From Deltaproteobacteria bacterium (GTDB taxonomy: Bacteria; Myxococcota; Myxococcia; Myxococcales; Myxococcaceae): a stretch of 5,316 bases of DNA. Under the pieces are notes generated by a model. The model did not search any database. It was not told the origin of the DNA and was given only the letters and a program-made list of their open reading frames with translations. Each line of letters opens with the position of its first letter. The stretch's first letter is position 1. Shown in pieces: positions 1-5,316 of this stretch. A program made the translations under genes and the position numbers. The stretch lies in contig VGRA01000230.1 in the NCBI GenBank assembly GCA_016875515.1, forward strand, positions 1 through 5,316, in the 5' to 3' direction.

Positions 1-254
1 GCACCCTGCAGCAACTGGGCAAGACGGCGTTCGGCTTCCGCACCAACTTCTTCCTCAACGCCTCGCCGGACCTGACGGGCGGCAAGGTGATCGACGTGAA
101 GATTGACGGCGTTGCCATCCCCGCCACGGACAACCGCGGCGCGGCCATCTGGACCTATGACTCGGTGGCCAACTCGGTCAACTTCGAGCCGTCCTACGTG
201 CCTGAGCCCGGGCAGACCATGACCATCACCTACTACGTGGCCTGCTACCCGTAA
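1..254 (+). CDS. C-terminal end of a vWA/ASH-type lipoprotein, paralog of the next gene (5' partial)
   Basis: Only the last 83 codons are visible; the frame begins at base 3 and ends at TAA 252-254. The peptide starts TLQQLGKTAFGFRTNFFL and ends YYVACYP. It aligns to the last 81 residues of the downstream lipoprotein with one two-residue gap and about 41 identities by hand count. Shared blocks include LGK..FG.R, FFL.A.PD, DGV..PA.D..G, W.(Y/F)D, YVPEPGQT and the terminal CYP. In the neighbour this segment directly follows a vWA domain, so the missing upstream part probably holds a vWA domain and perhaps ASH-like repeats; that is inference. The tail looks like a small beta domain and has a single cysteine three residues from the end. 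It lies 10 nt upstream of the next gene, consistent with co-transcription. The molecular function is unknown. Confidence 0.85.
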   Translation, partial: TLQQLGKTAFGFRTNFFLNASPDLTGGKVIDVKIDGVAIPATDNRGAAIWTYDSVANSVNFEPSYVPEPGQTMTITYYVACYP

Positions 255-260
255 GGGAGG
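253..260 (+). promoter_or_regulatory. Strong Shine-Dalgarno for the 265 start, overlapping the upstream stop codon
   Basis: The sequence AAGGGAGG ends 4 nt before GTG 265. Its first two bases are the last two of the upstream TAA stop. The purine-rich match is strong although the spacer is slightly short. The overlap suggests that ribosomes ending gene 1 could re-initiate on gene 2, i.e. translational coupling. No comparable site precedes the alternative GTG at 307. Confidence 0.6.
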
Positions 261-264
261 CTGC

Positions 265-3200
265 GTGACGGGAGCCTGGACGGGCCGGAGCCGGGACACA
301 CGGGACGTGAGGACACCTCTCTCCCTACGACTCAGCTTGAGCCTGCTCGCCGCCCTCTGGGTGGTGGGCTGCCAGTGCGGCGCGCCGCAGACGTCCAACG
401 TCTACGCGGAGGTGGAGCTGCTCTATCCCGGCGAGGGTGGGGTGGAGCTCCCGTCCCGGGACGGGGCTGTCTACGACTTCGGCGCCGTGGCGGTGGGGGA
501 GATGGTCACCTTGCCGGTGCGCGTGCGCAACACCGGCAACGCGGAGCTGACGCTCACCGGCGTGGCGCTGGAGGCCGGGGACGCCACCAGCTTTGCGCAG
601 GTGCTGGCCAACGAGGCCGTGTTCAACCTGGCGCTGGCGGTGCCCCTCAAGGTGCCGGTGGGGGCTGCGGTGGAGCTGACCGCGTCCTTCCGCCCGCCGG
701 TGCTGGAGGGGGCGGCGGGGCTGGACGGTGGACCTGCGCGGCAGGCGGTGCTGCGGCTGTCCACCGAAGGGACGCGCACGGACCGGTCCGGGGCCACGCT
801 GCAGCTGCGCGGCAAGCCGGTGAGCGTCACCTGTGACGTGGCGCGGCGGTTGGACTTCGGCGCGGTGCAGGTGGGGGACGTGGGGCGGTTGTCGTTCACG
901 CTGCGCAACCCCACCGCCGTCCCCACGCGGGCCAAGGTGGGGCTCCCCCAGAGCGAGAGCGGGGATCACCTGTCCTTCTTCTTCGCGGACGGGACGCCGC
1001 AGGGCACCTTCACCCTGCCACCGGAGAGCGAGCGGGAGATCGTCGTCACCTTCACACCCGGGCTGGTGAAGCGCTTCCTGGCGCTCATCAAGGTCCGCGT
1101 GGCAGCCGGGTGCCCGGAACTGGTTCTGTCCCTCGAGGGCAGCGGTGTGGACGAGGTGCTCAGCTGGAGCCCGCCCCTGGTGGACTGCCGCTTTGCGCCG
1201 CTGGGGTACGAGATCACCCGCGAAGTCACGTTCACCAACCTGGGGATCACGCCGGTGCAGGTGAGCGGGGTGGAGGGCGTTCCGGCGGATTTCCGCTTCG
1301 TCCCCTCGGACGCGTTCGACGGGGGCGTGCTGGACATCCCCGGCGGCGGCGAGGCGAAGGTGCTGCTCGGCTGCCGTCCCACGGAGCTGGGGCTGCGGGA
1401 AGGGGAGGTGCGGTTCCAGACGACCCTGCCGGGCCAGCCCACCGGGCGGGTGACCGCGAAGGTGCTCGGCGGCGGGCCGGATATTGACGTCACGCCGGCC
1501 GCGGCGCTCCCGTTCGGGCAGGTGGCGTGGTTCCCCGGCGCGGTGACGCCCACGTTCCAGGCGCGCCGCGTGGTGGTGCGAAACGTGGGCACGCGGCCGG
1601 CCCCCAACGACAACTCGGCCAACCTCAAGCTGGGCCGCGCGGACGCCGCCGGCCTCTACCAGCCGCCGCGCTTCGAGGTGATCCCCATGGGCACCGGCAC
1701 GCAGGCGGGCGAGTTCACGGTGACGATGCCCGGGTATGATCCCGCCGTGGGGCTCCCCGCGGTGGTGGGGCAGAACGCCCAGGACGTGCTGGTGAAGTTC
1801 ACCCCGGCCTCGCTGGGGCTCAAGGAGGCGGACCTGGTCTTCCCCTCCAATGACCCGGACGAGCCCGAGGTGCGCCTCCGGCTCTCCGCGGAGGCGGTCT
1901 CCCTGCCGCCCTGCCAGCTTCAGGTGACCCCCAGCTCGCTCTCCTTCGGCGTGGTGACGCCGCCACAGTTCCGGGACCTCACGCTGACGCTGAGGAACCT
2001 GGGCACCGGCCCGTCCGACACGTGCCTCGTCAGCAACCTGGACCTGGTGCCCGGCATCAACCCCACCTACTCGCTGCCCGCGGGGCCCGTCTCCAGCCGG
2101 ACGCTGCAGGCGGGAGAGTCGCTCCAGGTGCTGGTGCGCAGCCAGCCCACGCTGCCCGCCACCCCCACACCCACCAACATCCTGGGCAAGCTCCGCTTCT
2201 ACGCCTCCTCCCCGCTGCAGCCGGAGGTGGAGGTGCCGCTGGTGACGACGGTGGTGACCCCCTGCCTGGCGGTGGCGCCGGACGAGGCGGACTTCGGCAC
2301 CGTGAAGCTGGGGTGCAGCAGTGGGGGACGGGCGTTCGGCCTGTACAACACCTGCCCCGCCTCCGTGGAGATCCGGTCCATCCGCGCCGCCGCCCCCGCG
2401 GGGTTGCCGGCCGGGGCGCAGGGCTGCCCGGGGCCGCTGCCGTGCCCCGAGTTCCAGGTGACGGCGGCCCCCGTGCTGCCCCTGCAACTGCAAGCGGGCG
2501 CGGTGGCCCCCACCTTCCAGGTGAGCTACGCCCCGGTGGACACCGGGCCGGACGTGGGCACGGTGGCGGTGGAGGCGGTGCAGGGTGGGCAGACGGTGGT
2601 GTACCTGGTGTCGCTCGCCGGGGCAGGGGACGCTTCCGGGGAGAACCTGGACACCTTCCAGCAGGACCCCAACCCCGCCGCGGACATCCTCATCACCGTG
2701 GACGACAGCTGCTCCATGGCGCCTTACCAGGGGGCGCTCGCGGCCAACTTCGCGGCGTTCATCCAGTACGCCACGCAGGTGAACGTGGACTACCGCATCG
2801 CGGTCACCACCACGGACGACCGGCCGGGCGGCGAGCAGGGGCGCTTCGTCACCGGCACCAACCACCCGGAGAAGATCCTGACCCCCACCACGCCCAACGT
2901 GGCCCAGAAGTTCGCGGCCAAGTTGGCAGTGGGGACGTCCGGCAACGGCAACGAGAGCGGCCTGGCCCCGTCCCTGAAGGCCCTGACCGCCCCGCTGACG
3001 CTGACGGACAACGCGGGCTTCCTGCGCCCGGACGCCAACCTGGGGGTGCTGATCGTCACGGACGCCCCGGACCAGTCCGCGGGGAGCGCCGCCTACTACC
3101 TGTCCGCGTTCCTGGCCATCAAGGGGGCGCGCAAGGCCAACCAGTTCTCCCTGTCCGCGGTGGCGGGCTTCAACCCCAACCCGCCGTCGACGTGCCCTCC

Positions 3201-3540
3201 GTATGACACCGCCCCGGATGACGGGAAGTACCGGGATCTCGTCTCCGCCACCCGCGGGGTGCAGGAGGAGATCTGCACCCAGGACTGGGCCCAGAGCCTG
3301 CAGCGGTTGGGGAAGAACCTGTTCGGCTACCGCAGCAGCTTTTTCCTGACCGCCCGGCCGGATCCGCTGCAGCCGCTCCAGGTCTCCCTGGACGGGGTGG
3401 ACGTCCCCGCGGTGGACGCGCAGGGCAACCCGGCGTGGACGTTTGACGCGTTGACCAATTCCATCACCCTGCAGCCCCTGTACGTGCCGGAACCGGGGCA
3501 AACCCTGCAGGTTTACTATGTCGTCAGCTGCTACCCATGA
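265..3540 (+). CDS. Large surface lipoprotein: ASH/choice-of-anchor D repeats plus von Willebrand factor A domain
   Basis: A complete 1091-residue frame with GTG start and TGA stop. Residues 16-36 form a signal peptide with hydrophobic core and lipobox VVGC; C36 is the predicted lipidated residue, followed by Gln, which fits outer-membrane sorting under the E. coli rule. Residues 45-790 hold about six ASH/HYDIN-like beta-sandwich repeats, recognisable by 'FG.V..G' then '(V/L)RN.G', and in unit 4 the typical end FTP....(15-20)..SNDP. Residues 805-1020 are a vWA domain with MIDAS D813-x-S815-x-S817, a GNGNESG loop at 893-899 and VTDAPDQS at 931-938. Residues 1020-1091 form a tail shared with the gene upstream. 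Likely role: anchored stalk with metal-dependent binding of protein or glycan ligands at the cell surface; the ligand is unknown. The start at 265 is favoured by the Shine-Dalgarno; GTG 307 would give a more typical 22-residue signal. Confidence 0.9.
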   Translation: MTGAWTGRSRDTRDVRTPLSLRLSLSLLAALWVVGCQCGAPQTSNVYAEVELLYPGEGGVELPSRDGAVYDFGAVAVGEMVTLPVRVRNTGNAELTLTGVALEAGDATSFAQVLANEAVFNLALAVPLKVPVGAAVELTASFRPPVLEGAAGLDGGPARQAVLRLSTEGTRTDRSGATLQLRGKPVSVTCDVARRLDFGAVQVGDVGRLSFTLRNPTAVPTRAKVGLPQSESGDHLSFFFADGTPQGTFTLPPESEREIVVTFTPGLVKRFLALIKVRVAAGCPELVLSLEGSGVDEVLSWSPPLVDCRFAPLGYEITREVTFTNLGITPVQVSGVEGVPADFRFVPSDAFDGGVLDIPGGGEAKVLLGCRPTELGLREGEVRFQTTLPGQPTGRVTAKVLGGGPDIDVTPAAALPFGQVAWFPGAVTPTFQARRVVVRNVGTRPAPNDNSANLKLGRADAAGLYQPPRFEVIPMGTGTQAGEFTVTMPGYDPAVGLPAVVGQNAQDVLVKFTPASLGLKEADLVFPSNDPDEPEVRLRLSAEAVSLPPCQLQVTPSSLSFGVVTPPQFRDLTLTLRNLGTGPSDTCLVSNLDLVPGINPTYSLPAGPVSSRTLQAGESLQVLVRSQPTLPATPTPTNILGKLRFYASSPLQPEVEVPLVTTVVTPCLAVAPDEADFGTVKLGCSSGGRAFGLYNTCPASVEIRSIRAAAPAGLPAGAQGCPGPLPCPEFQVTAAPVLPLQLQAGAVAPTFQVSYAPVDTGPDVGTVAVEAVQGGQTVVYLVSLAGAGDASGENLDTFQQDPNPAADILITVDDSCSMAPYQGALAANFAAFIQYATQVNVDYRIAVTTTDDRPGGEQGRFVTGTNHPEKILTPTTPNVAQKFAAKLAVGTSGNGNESGLAPSLKALTAPLTLTDNAGFLRPDANLGVLIVTDAPDQSAGSAAYYLSAFLAIKGARKANQFSLSAVAGFNPNPPSTCPPYDTAPDDGKYRDLVSATRGVQEEICTQDWAQSLQRLGKNLFGYRSSFFLTARPDPLQPLQVSLDGVDVPAVDAQGNPAWTFDALTNSITLQPLYVPEPGQTLQVYYVVSCYP
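307..372 (+). other. Lipoprotein signal peptide and lipobox, with alternative GTG start at 307
   Basis: Counted from the in-frame GTG at 307, the segment reads MRTPLSLRLSLSLLAALW then VVGC. It has two arginines, a Leu/Ser/Ala core and a lipobox with Cys encoded at 370-372. This is a canonical signal peptidase II substrate. If translation begins at 265 the N-region gains 14 residues that include two Asp, which is unusual but tolerable. The upstream Shine-Dalgarno favours 265 while signal-peptide shape favours 307. Confidence 0.8.
397..2634 (+). repeat. About six degenerate ASH/HYDIN-like (choice-of-anchor D) protein repeats
   Basis: These are repeats at protein level, not near-identical DNA. 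Approximate units in residues of the 1091-residue protein are 45-184 (YDFGAVAVGE, VRNTGN), 188-294 (LDFGAVQVGD, LRNPTA, end LEGSG), 303-404 (CRFAPLGYE, FTNLGI), 406-546 (LPFGQVAW, VRNVGT, FTPASLGLKEADL, SNDPDEPE), 550-664 (LSFGVVTPP, LRNLGT) and 667-788 (ADFGTVKLGC, ending SLAGAG). Each is an immunoglobulin-like beta sandwich by family knowledge. Units 3, 5 and 6 open at or near a cysteine (C308, C550, C667). Unit 4 is the longest, with an insert at about 445-505. The likely role is a stalk that projects the vWA domain away from the membrane. Boundaries are by eye. Confidence 0.72.
2677..3324 (+). other. von Willebrand factor A domain with intact MIDAS
   Basis: The domain opens with ADILITVDDSCSM, where the beta-1 strand leads into DxSxS (D813, S815, S817; codons from 2701). 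The second metal loop is probably GNGNESGLAPSL (893-904), where a Thr (T891) or the acidic loop could complete coordination. The third motif is LIVTDAPDQS (929-938), with D933 in the usual MIDAS aspartate position. Cysteines C816, C977 and C1004 could form disulfides outside the cytoplasm. vWA domains with these motifs bind ligands through a divalent cation. The particular ligand cannot be read from the sequence. Confidence 0.85.
3295..3537 (+). other. C-terminal tail domain shared by the two tandem paralogs
   Basis: Residues 1011-1091 of the lipoprotein correspond to the visible residues of the upstream partial gene. The strongest conservation is LDGVDVPA, W(T)(Y/F)D, NS, P.YVPEPGQT and a final CYP. 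The alternating hydrophobic pattern and the turn motifs suggest a compact beta domain of about 70 residues. It sits directly behind the vWA domain and may cap it or dock to it. I do not know a named family for it, although a similar tail after vWA domains is familiar from other deltaproteobacterial surface proteins. Confidence 0.7.
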
Positions 3541-3601
3541 CCGGGGCGGATCAGGTATGCCCACCCCCTCACGTTTCACCGACGTCCAGGACCTGAACAC
3601 C
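3541..3601 (+). other. Short intergenic spacer without visible terminator
   Basis: The 61 nt between the TGA of the lipoprotein and ATG 3602 contain no stable GC hairpin followed by a T run and no recognisable -35/-10 pair. Read-through from the lipoprotein gene into the next gene is therefore plausible. The spacer also holds an in-frame ATG at 3557, which would add 15 residues (MPTPSRFTDVQDLNT) before the signal peptide. Only a weak purine stretch precedes it. Confidence 0.5.
3588..3591 (+). promoter_or_regulatory. Probable Shine-Dalgarno AGGA for ATG 3602
   Basis: AGGA within GTCCAGGACC lies 10 nt before ATG 3602. It is weaker than the site ahead of the lipoprotein gene. Together with the signal peptide starting at 3602, it favours that start over the in-frame ATG at 3557. 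Confidence 0.45.
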
Positions 3602-3664
3602 ATGAAGGCGCTCGCCAAAGTCCTCCTCTCCTCGCTCCTGCTCGTGGGGGCCTCCGCCTCCGCG
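3602..3664 (+). other. Sec signal peptide (signal peptidase I type)
   Basis: MKALAK provides two lysines, VLLSSLLLVGA is the hydrophobic core, and A19-S20-A21 before Q22 is a standard AxA cleavage site. There is no cysteine at the cleavage point, so unlike its upstream neighbour the product should be released by signal peptidase I rather than lipidated. Confidence 0.85.
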
Positions 3665-5316
3665 CAGGGCTATGTCCTCACGCCGAGCTCGGAGCCCTAC
3701 ACCTCCGTGATTCCCCTCGGAGCCACCCCCGTGACGCTCGTACAGACGGGAATCTTTGGCGCGCTGGACGAGGGGGCGGCGGTGGTGCCCATTGGCTTTG
3801 ACTTCTCGCTTGCTGGCAAGACGTACACCCACGTCAACGTCAACTCCAACGGCTTCATCGAGTTGTTGGAGGATGCGAACACCACGCCCCAGTGCGGCAG
3901 TTCCTGCTACGGCTCGGGCATCCCGAGCACGGAGGCCTCGGCGTTCGTGGCGCCGTGGTGGGGAGACCTCGAGGGGACCACGTCGGGAGGAATCCTCACG
4001 CTTGCCGGTGCGGGTGTGTTCGACGTCGAGTACGCGCTGTGGGGGTATTACGGGAGCTCGTCGACGGCCACCTTCAACTTCCGGGTGACTTTCCGGGACA
4101 CGGGGACCGGTACCTCGGATGACACCATTGAGCTGCGGTACGGGGCGTTCACGGGCACCTCGAGCGCGACCACTGCGGCCGGCGTGCAGTGGACCCCATC
4201 GGGCGCTGCGACCCCGCTGCCCTGTGGTGCGAACCGCACTTGCAAGGCGACCAACTGGACCGACCCGGCGGATGGGCTGACGGACACCTTGTTCGTCCTG
4301 GAGAAGGATTCGAGCCCGGACCTGTCCGTGCCGCAGGTGACGCTGACCGCGTTTGGCACCGCGCCGGGCGCGGACGGCGGCGTGTACAACGCCACGTTCG
4401 ACGTGGAGGCCCTGATCAAGAACTCGGGACTTTCCGAAGCCCCGAACGTGCACTGGCAGGCATGGCTGTCCAAGGACAAGAGCTGCTGCAGCTCGGACAT
4501 CAAGTTGTACGACTCGTACTTTGACGGTGGCACGCTCGCGAGCCCGGTGGACGTGCCAGAGCTGGGGGAAGTAGGTGTGACCACCTCGGTGACGGCCCAG
4601 GACCTGTCCAAGAGCCAGGAGTACTTCGTGCTGGTCAAGGCGGACTCCCGCAACGCCATCAGCGAGCCGCTGGAGACGGACAACACGGGGCGGACGACGG
4701 CGGGCTTCATCTTCGGGACGGACCTGGTCGCGGACGACGTCCGGGTGAAGCCGGGGACAGTGGTGGCCAACAACCAGGTCACACTTCAGGTGTCCGCCCA
4801 GAACCGTGGGACGAACGCGGCCGGCACCGTGGACTACGAGCTGCGCCTGGCGACGTCCAAGACGGCCAGCACTTCCACGCTCGTCCACCAGGGGACGCTG
4901 ACCCTGGGGGCCGTGCAGTCCGTCGTGTCGCAGGAGGTGGCCGTGTCCATGCCGCCGAACCTCGCAAACGGGAGCTACTACTGGTCGCTCGTCCTCGACC
5001 CGGGGAACGCCATCACCGAGGTCTCGGAGACGAACAACCGGGTGTTCAGCGCATCGACGTCCGTGATTGGGCTGGACTTGGTGGCGACGGCCGTGGCCCA
5101 GGCCCCCGCGCTCACCGTGGCGGGCGCGACGGTGAACCTGTCCGTCAGTGCTCGCAACAACGGGAGCGACTCTGCGGCCAGCGTCCCGTACGCGGTGGTG
5201 CTCTCCGTGGACAAGGTGCTGGACTCCGGCGACACGGTCATCCACCAGGGGCAACTGTCGTTCGCCGCGTACGAGGTCAAGACGCTGGTGCCGGTGTCGT
5301 TCACCCTTCCCACCAA
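3602..5316 (+). CDS. Secreted protein with nidogen-like N-terminal domain and CARDB repeats (3' partial)
   Basis: The frame stays open from ATG 3602 to the right edge: 571 complete codons, no stop. Residues 1-21 are a Sec signal peptide (MKALAK, Leu-rich core, ASASA then QG; cleavage after A21). Residues 24-235 form a beta-rich domain with pattern IGFDFSLAGKTYTHVNVNSN (64-83) followed by GF, then AFVAPWWGDLEG (114-125), FNFRVTF.D (158-166) and IELRYG (176-181), resembling nidogen-like/NIDO domains of secreted proteins. From residue 239 there are three CARDB-type units, the last cut. Cysteines occur in pairs (C98/C102, C208/C214, C295/C296), which fits an oxidising extracellular location. CARDB units are usually adhesion or spacer modules; catalytic motifs are not visible. 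The unseen C-terminus could carry more CARDB units and a sorting signal such as MYXO-CTERM; this is speculation. It lies 61 nt after the lipoprotein gene on the same strand. Confidence 0.88.
   Translation, partial: MKALAKVLLSSLLLVGASASAQGYVLTPSSEPYTSVIPLGATPVTLVQTGIFGALDEGAAVVPIGFDFSLAGKTYTHVNVNSNGFIELLEDANTTPQCGSSCYGSGIPSTEASAFVAPWWGDLEGTTSGGILTLAGAGVFDVEYALWGYYGSSSTATFNFRVTFRDTGTGTSDDTIELRYGAFTGTSSATTAAGVQWTPSGAATPLPCGANRTCKATNWTDPADGLTDTLFVLEKDSSPDLSVPQVTLTAFGTAPGADGGVYNATFDVEALIKNSGLSEAPNVHWQAWLSKDKSCCSSDIKLYDSYFDGGTLASPVDVPELGEVGVTTSVTAQDLSKSQEYFVLVKADSRNAISEPLETDNTGRTTAGFIFGTDLVADDVRVKPGTVVANNQVTLQVSAQNRGTNAAGTVDYELRLATSKTASTSTLVHQGTLTLGAVQSVVSQEVAVSMPPNLANGSYYWSLVLDPGNAITEVSETNNRVFSASTSVIGLDLVATAVAQAPALTVAGATVNLSVSARNNGSDSAASVPYAVVLSVDKVLDSGDTVIHQGQLSFAAYEVKTLVPVSFTLPT
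3671..4306 (+). other. Nidogen-like beta-sandwich domain
   Basis: Residues 24-235 show the order found in NIDO-like domains: a 'GF.F...GK.Y..V.VNSNGF' strand pair, an 'AP(W/F)W.D' turn, a central 'F.F.V.F.D' strand pair, an 'IELRYG' strand and a 'GVQW' strand. The similarity is judged from remembered patterns and not from a search. Two close cysteine pairs (C98/C102 and C208/C214) are extra to the core pattern. Confidence 0.5.
4316..5314 (+). repeat. Three CARDB-type protein repeats (third incomplete)
   Basis: Units span residues 239-362 (nt 4316-4687), 372-480 (4715-5041) and 490-571 (5069 to the edge). Each starts with '(P/T/L)DL(S/V)(V/A)' and contains a '(K/R)N(S/R/N)G' turn (KNSG 273-276, QNRGTN 400-405, RNNGSD 518-523). 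Complete units end with NA(I)(S/T)E..E(T)(D/N)N (351-361 and 469-479). These are the marks of CARDB (cell adhesion related domain found in bacteria). Unit 1 carries an insert with adjacent cysteines C295-C296. Confidence 0.8.

Noticed and set aside
2022..3206. 394-codon + strand frame inside the lipoprotein gene
   Set aside because: Gly/Arg/Ala/Pro-rich shadow in another frame over the vWA region. It has no motif and competes with a well-supported domain.
3557..3601. Upstream in-frame ATG 3557 as start of the secreted protein
   Set aside because: It would put 15 polar residues before a complete Sec signal peptide and has no properly spaced Shine-Dalgarno. ATG 3602 fits better.
3541..3601. 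Possible terminator or promoter between the second and third genes
   Set aside because: The GGGG and CCCC runs can pair only weakly across a long loop and no T run follows. No -35/-10 pair could be recognised.
325..3618. 1097-codon minus-strand open frame
   Set aside because: Its translation is rich in Arg, His, Gln and Gly with no domain or signal. It is the codon-register mirror of the real lipoprotein gene, which has clear lipobox, ASH and vWA motifs.
4048..4782. 244-codon minus-strand frame, and a second one open at the right edge (4978-5316)
   Set aside because: Both lie opposite the CARDB repeats, lack domains and ribosome binding sites, and are explained by base composition.
3569..5254. 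561-codon minus-strand open frame
   Set aside because: It is likewise in register with the secreted CARDB protein and ends at a sense TCA (3569-3571) just upstream of that gene. The Arg/His/Val-rich product has no recognisable features.
1..5316. CRISPR array, tRNA, IS element, phage or toxin-antitoxin system
   Set aside because: There is no spaced short repeat, cloverleaf, transposase motif or terminal inverted repeat. All of the visible sequence is accounted for by three surface-protein genes.

Overview
The window is GC-rich coding DNA (about two thirds G+C by eye, codons ending mostly in G or C). The three reading frames are all on the + strand and nearly fill it. All three encode exported, beta-sandwich-rich proteins of a kind abundant in myxobacteria (Myxococcus, Corallococcus and relatives): large lipoproteins with ASH/HYDIN-like ('choice-of-anchor D') repeats plus a von Willebrand factor A (vWA) domain, and a Sec-secreted protein with CARDB repeats. 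The myxobacterial assignment rests on protein style and base composition. No rRNA or housekeeping marker is present.

Layout. (1) Positions 1-254 hold the last 83 codons of a gene cut by the left edge. (2) After a 10-nt gap that carries a strong Shine-Dalgarno, a complete gene at 265-3540 encodes a lipoprotein of up to 1091 residues: lipobox, about six ASH-like repeats, a vWA domain with an intact MIDAS, and a C-terminal tail. That tail matches the end of gene 1 at about half of its positions, so genes 1 and 2 are tandem paralogs. (3) After 61 nt, a third gene starts at 3602 and runs off the right edge. Its 571 visible residues comprise a Sec signal peptide, a nidogen-like beta domain and three CARDB repeats, the last one cut.

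How the genes may work together. Same strand, short spacing and no visible terminator suggest one transcription unit for a cell-surface or extracellular set: two probably surface-anchored vWA lipoproteins with long repeat stalks that could bind ligands through a metal ion, and a secreted multi-domain protein that could be a partner or matrix component. The domain content is well supported; the joint function is inference.

I found no RNA genes, mobile elements, CRISPR arrays or convincing terminators. The very long open frames on the minus strand are explained by the codon use of the real genes.
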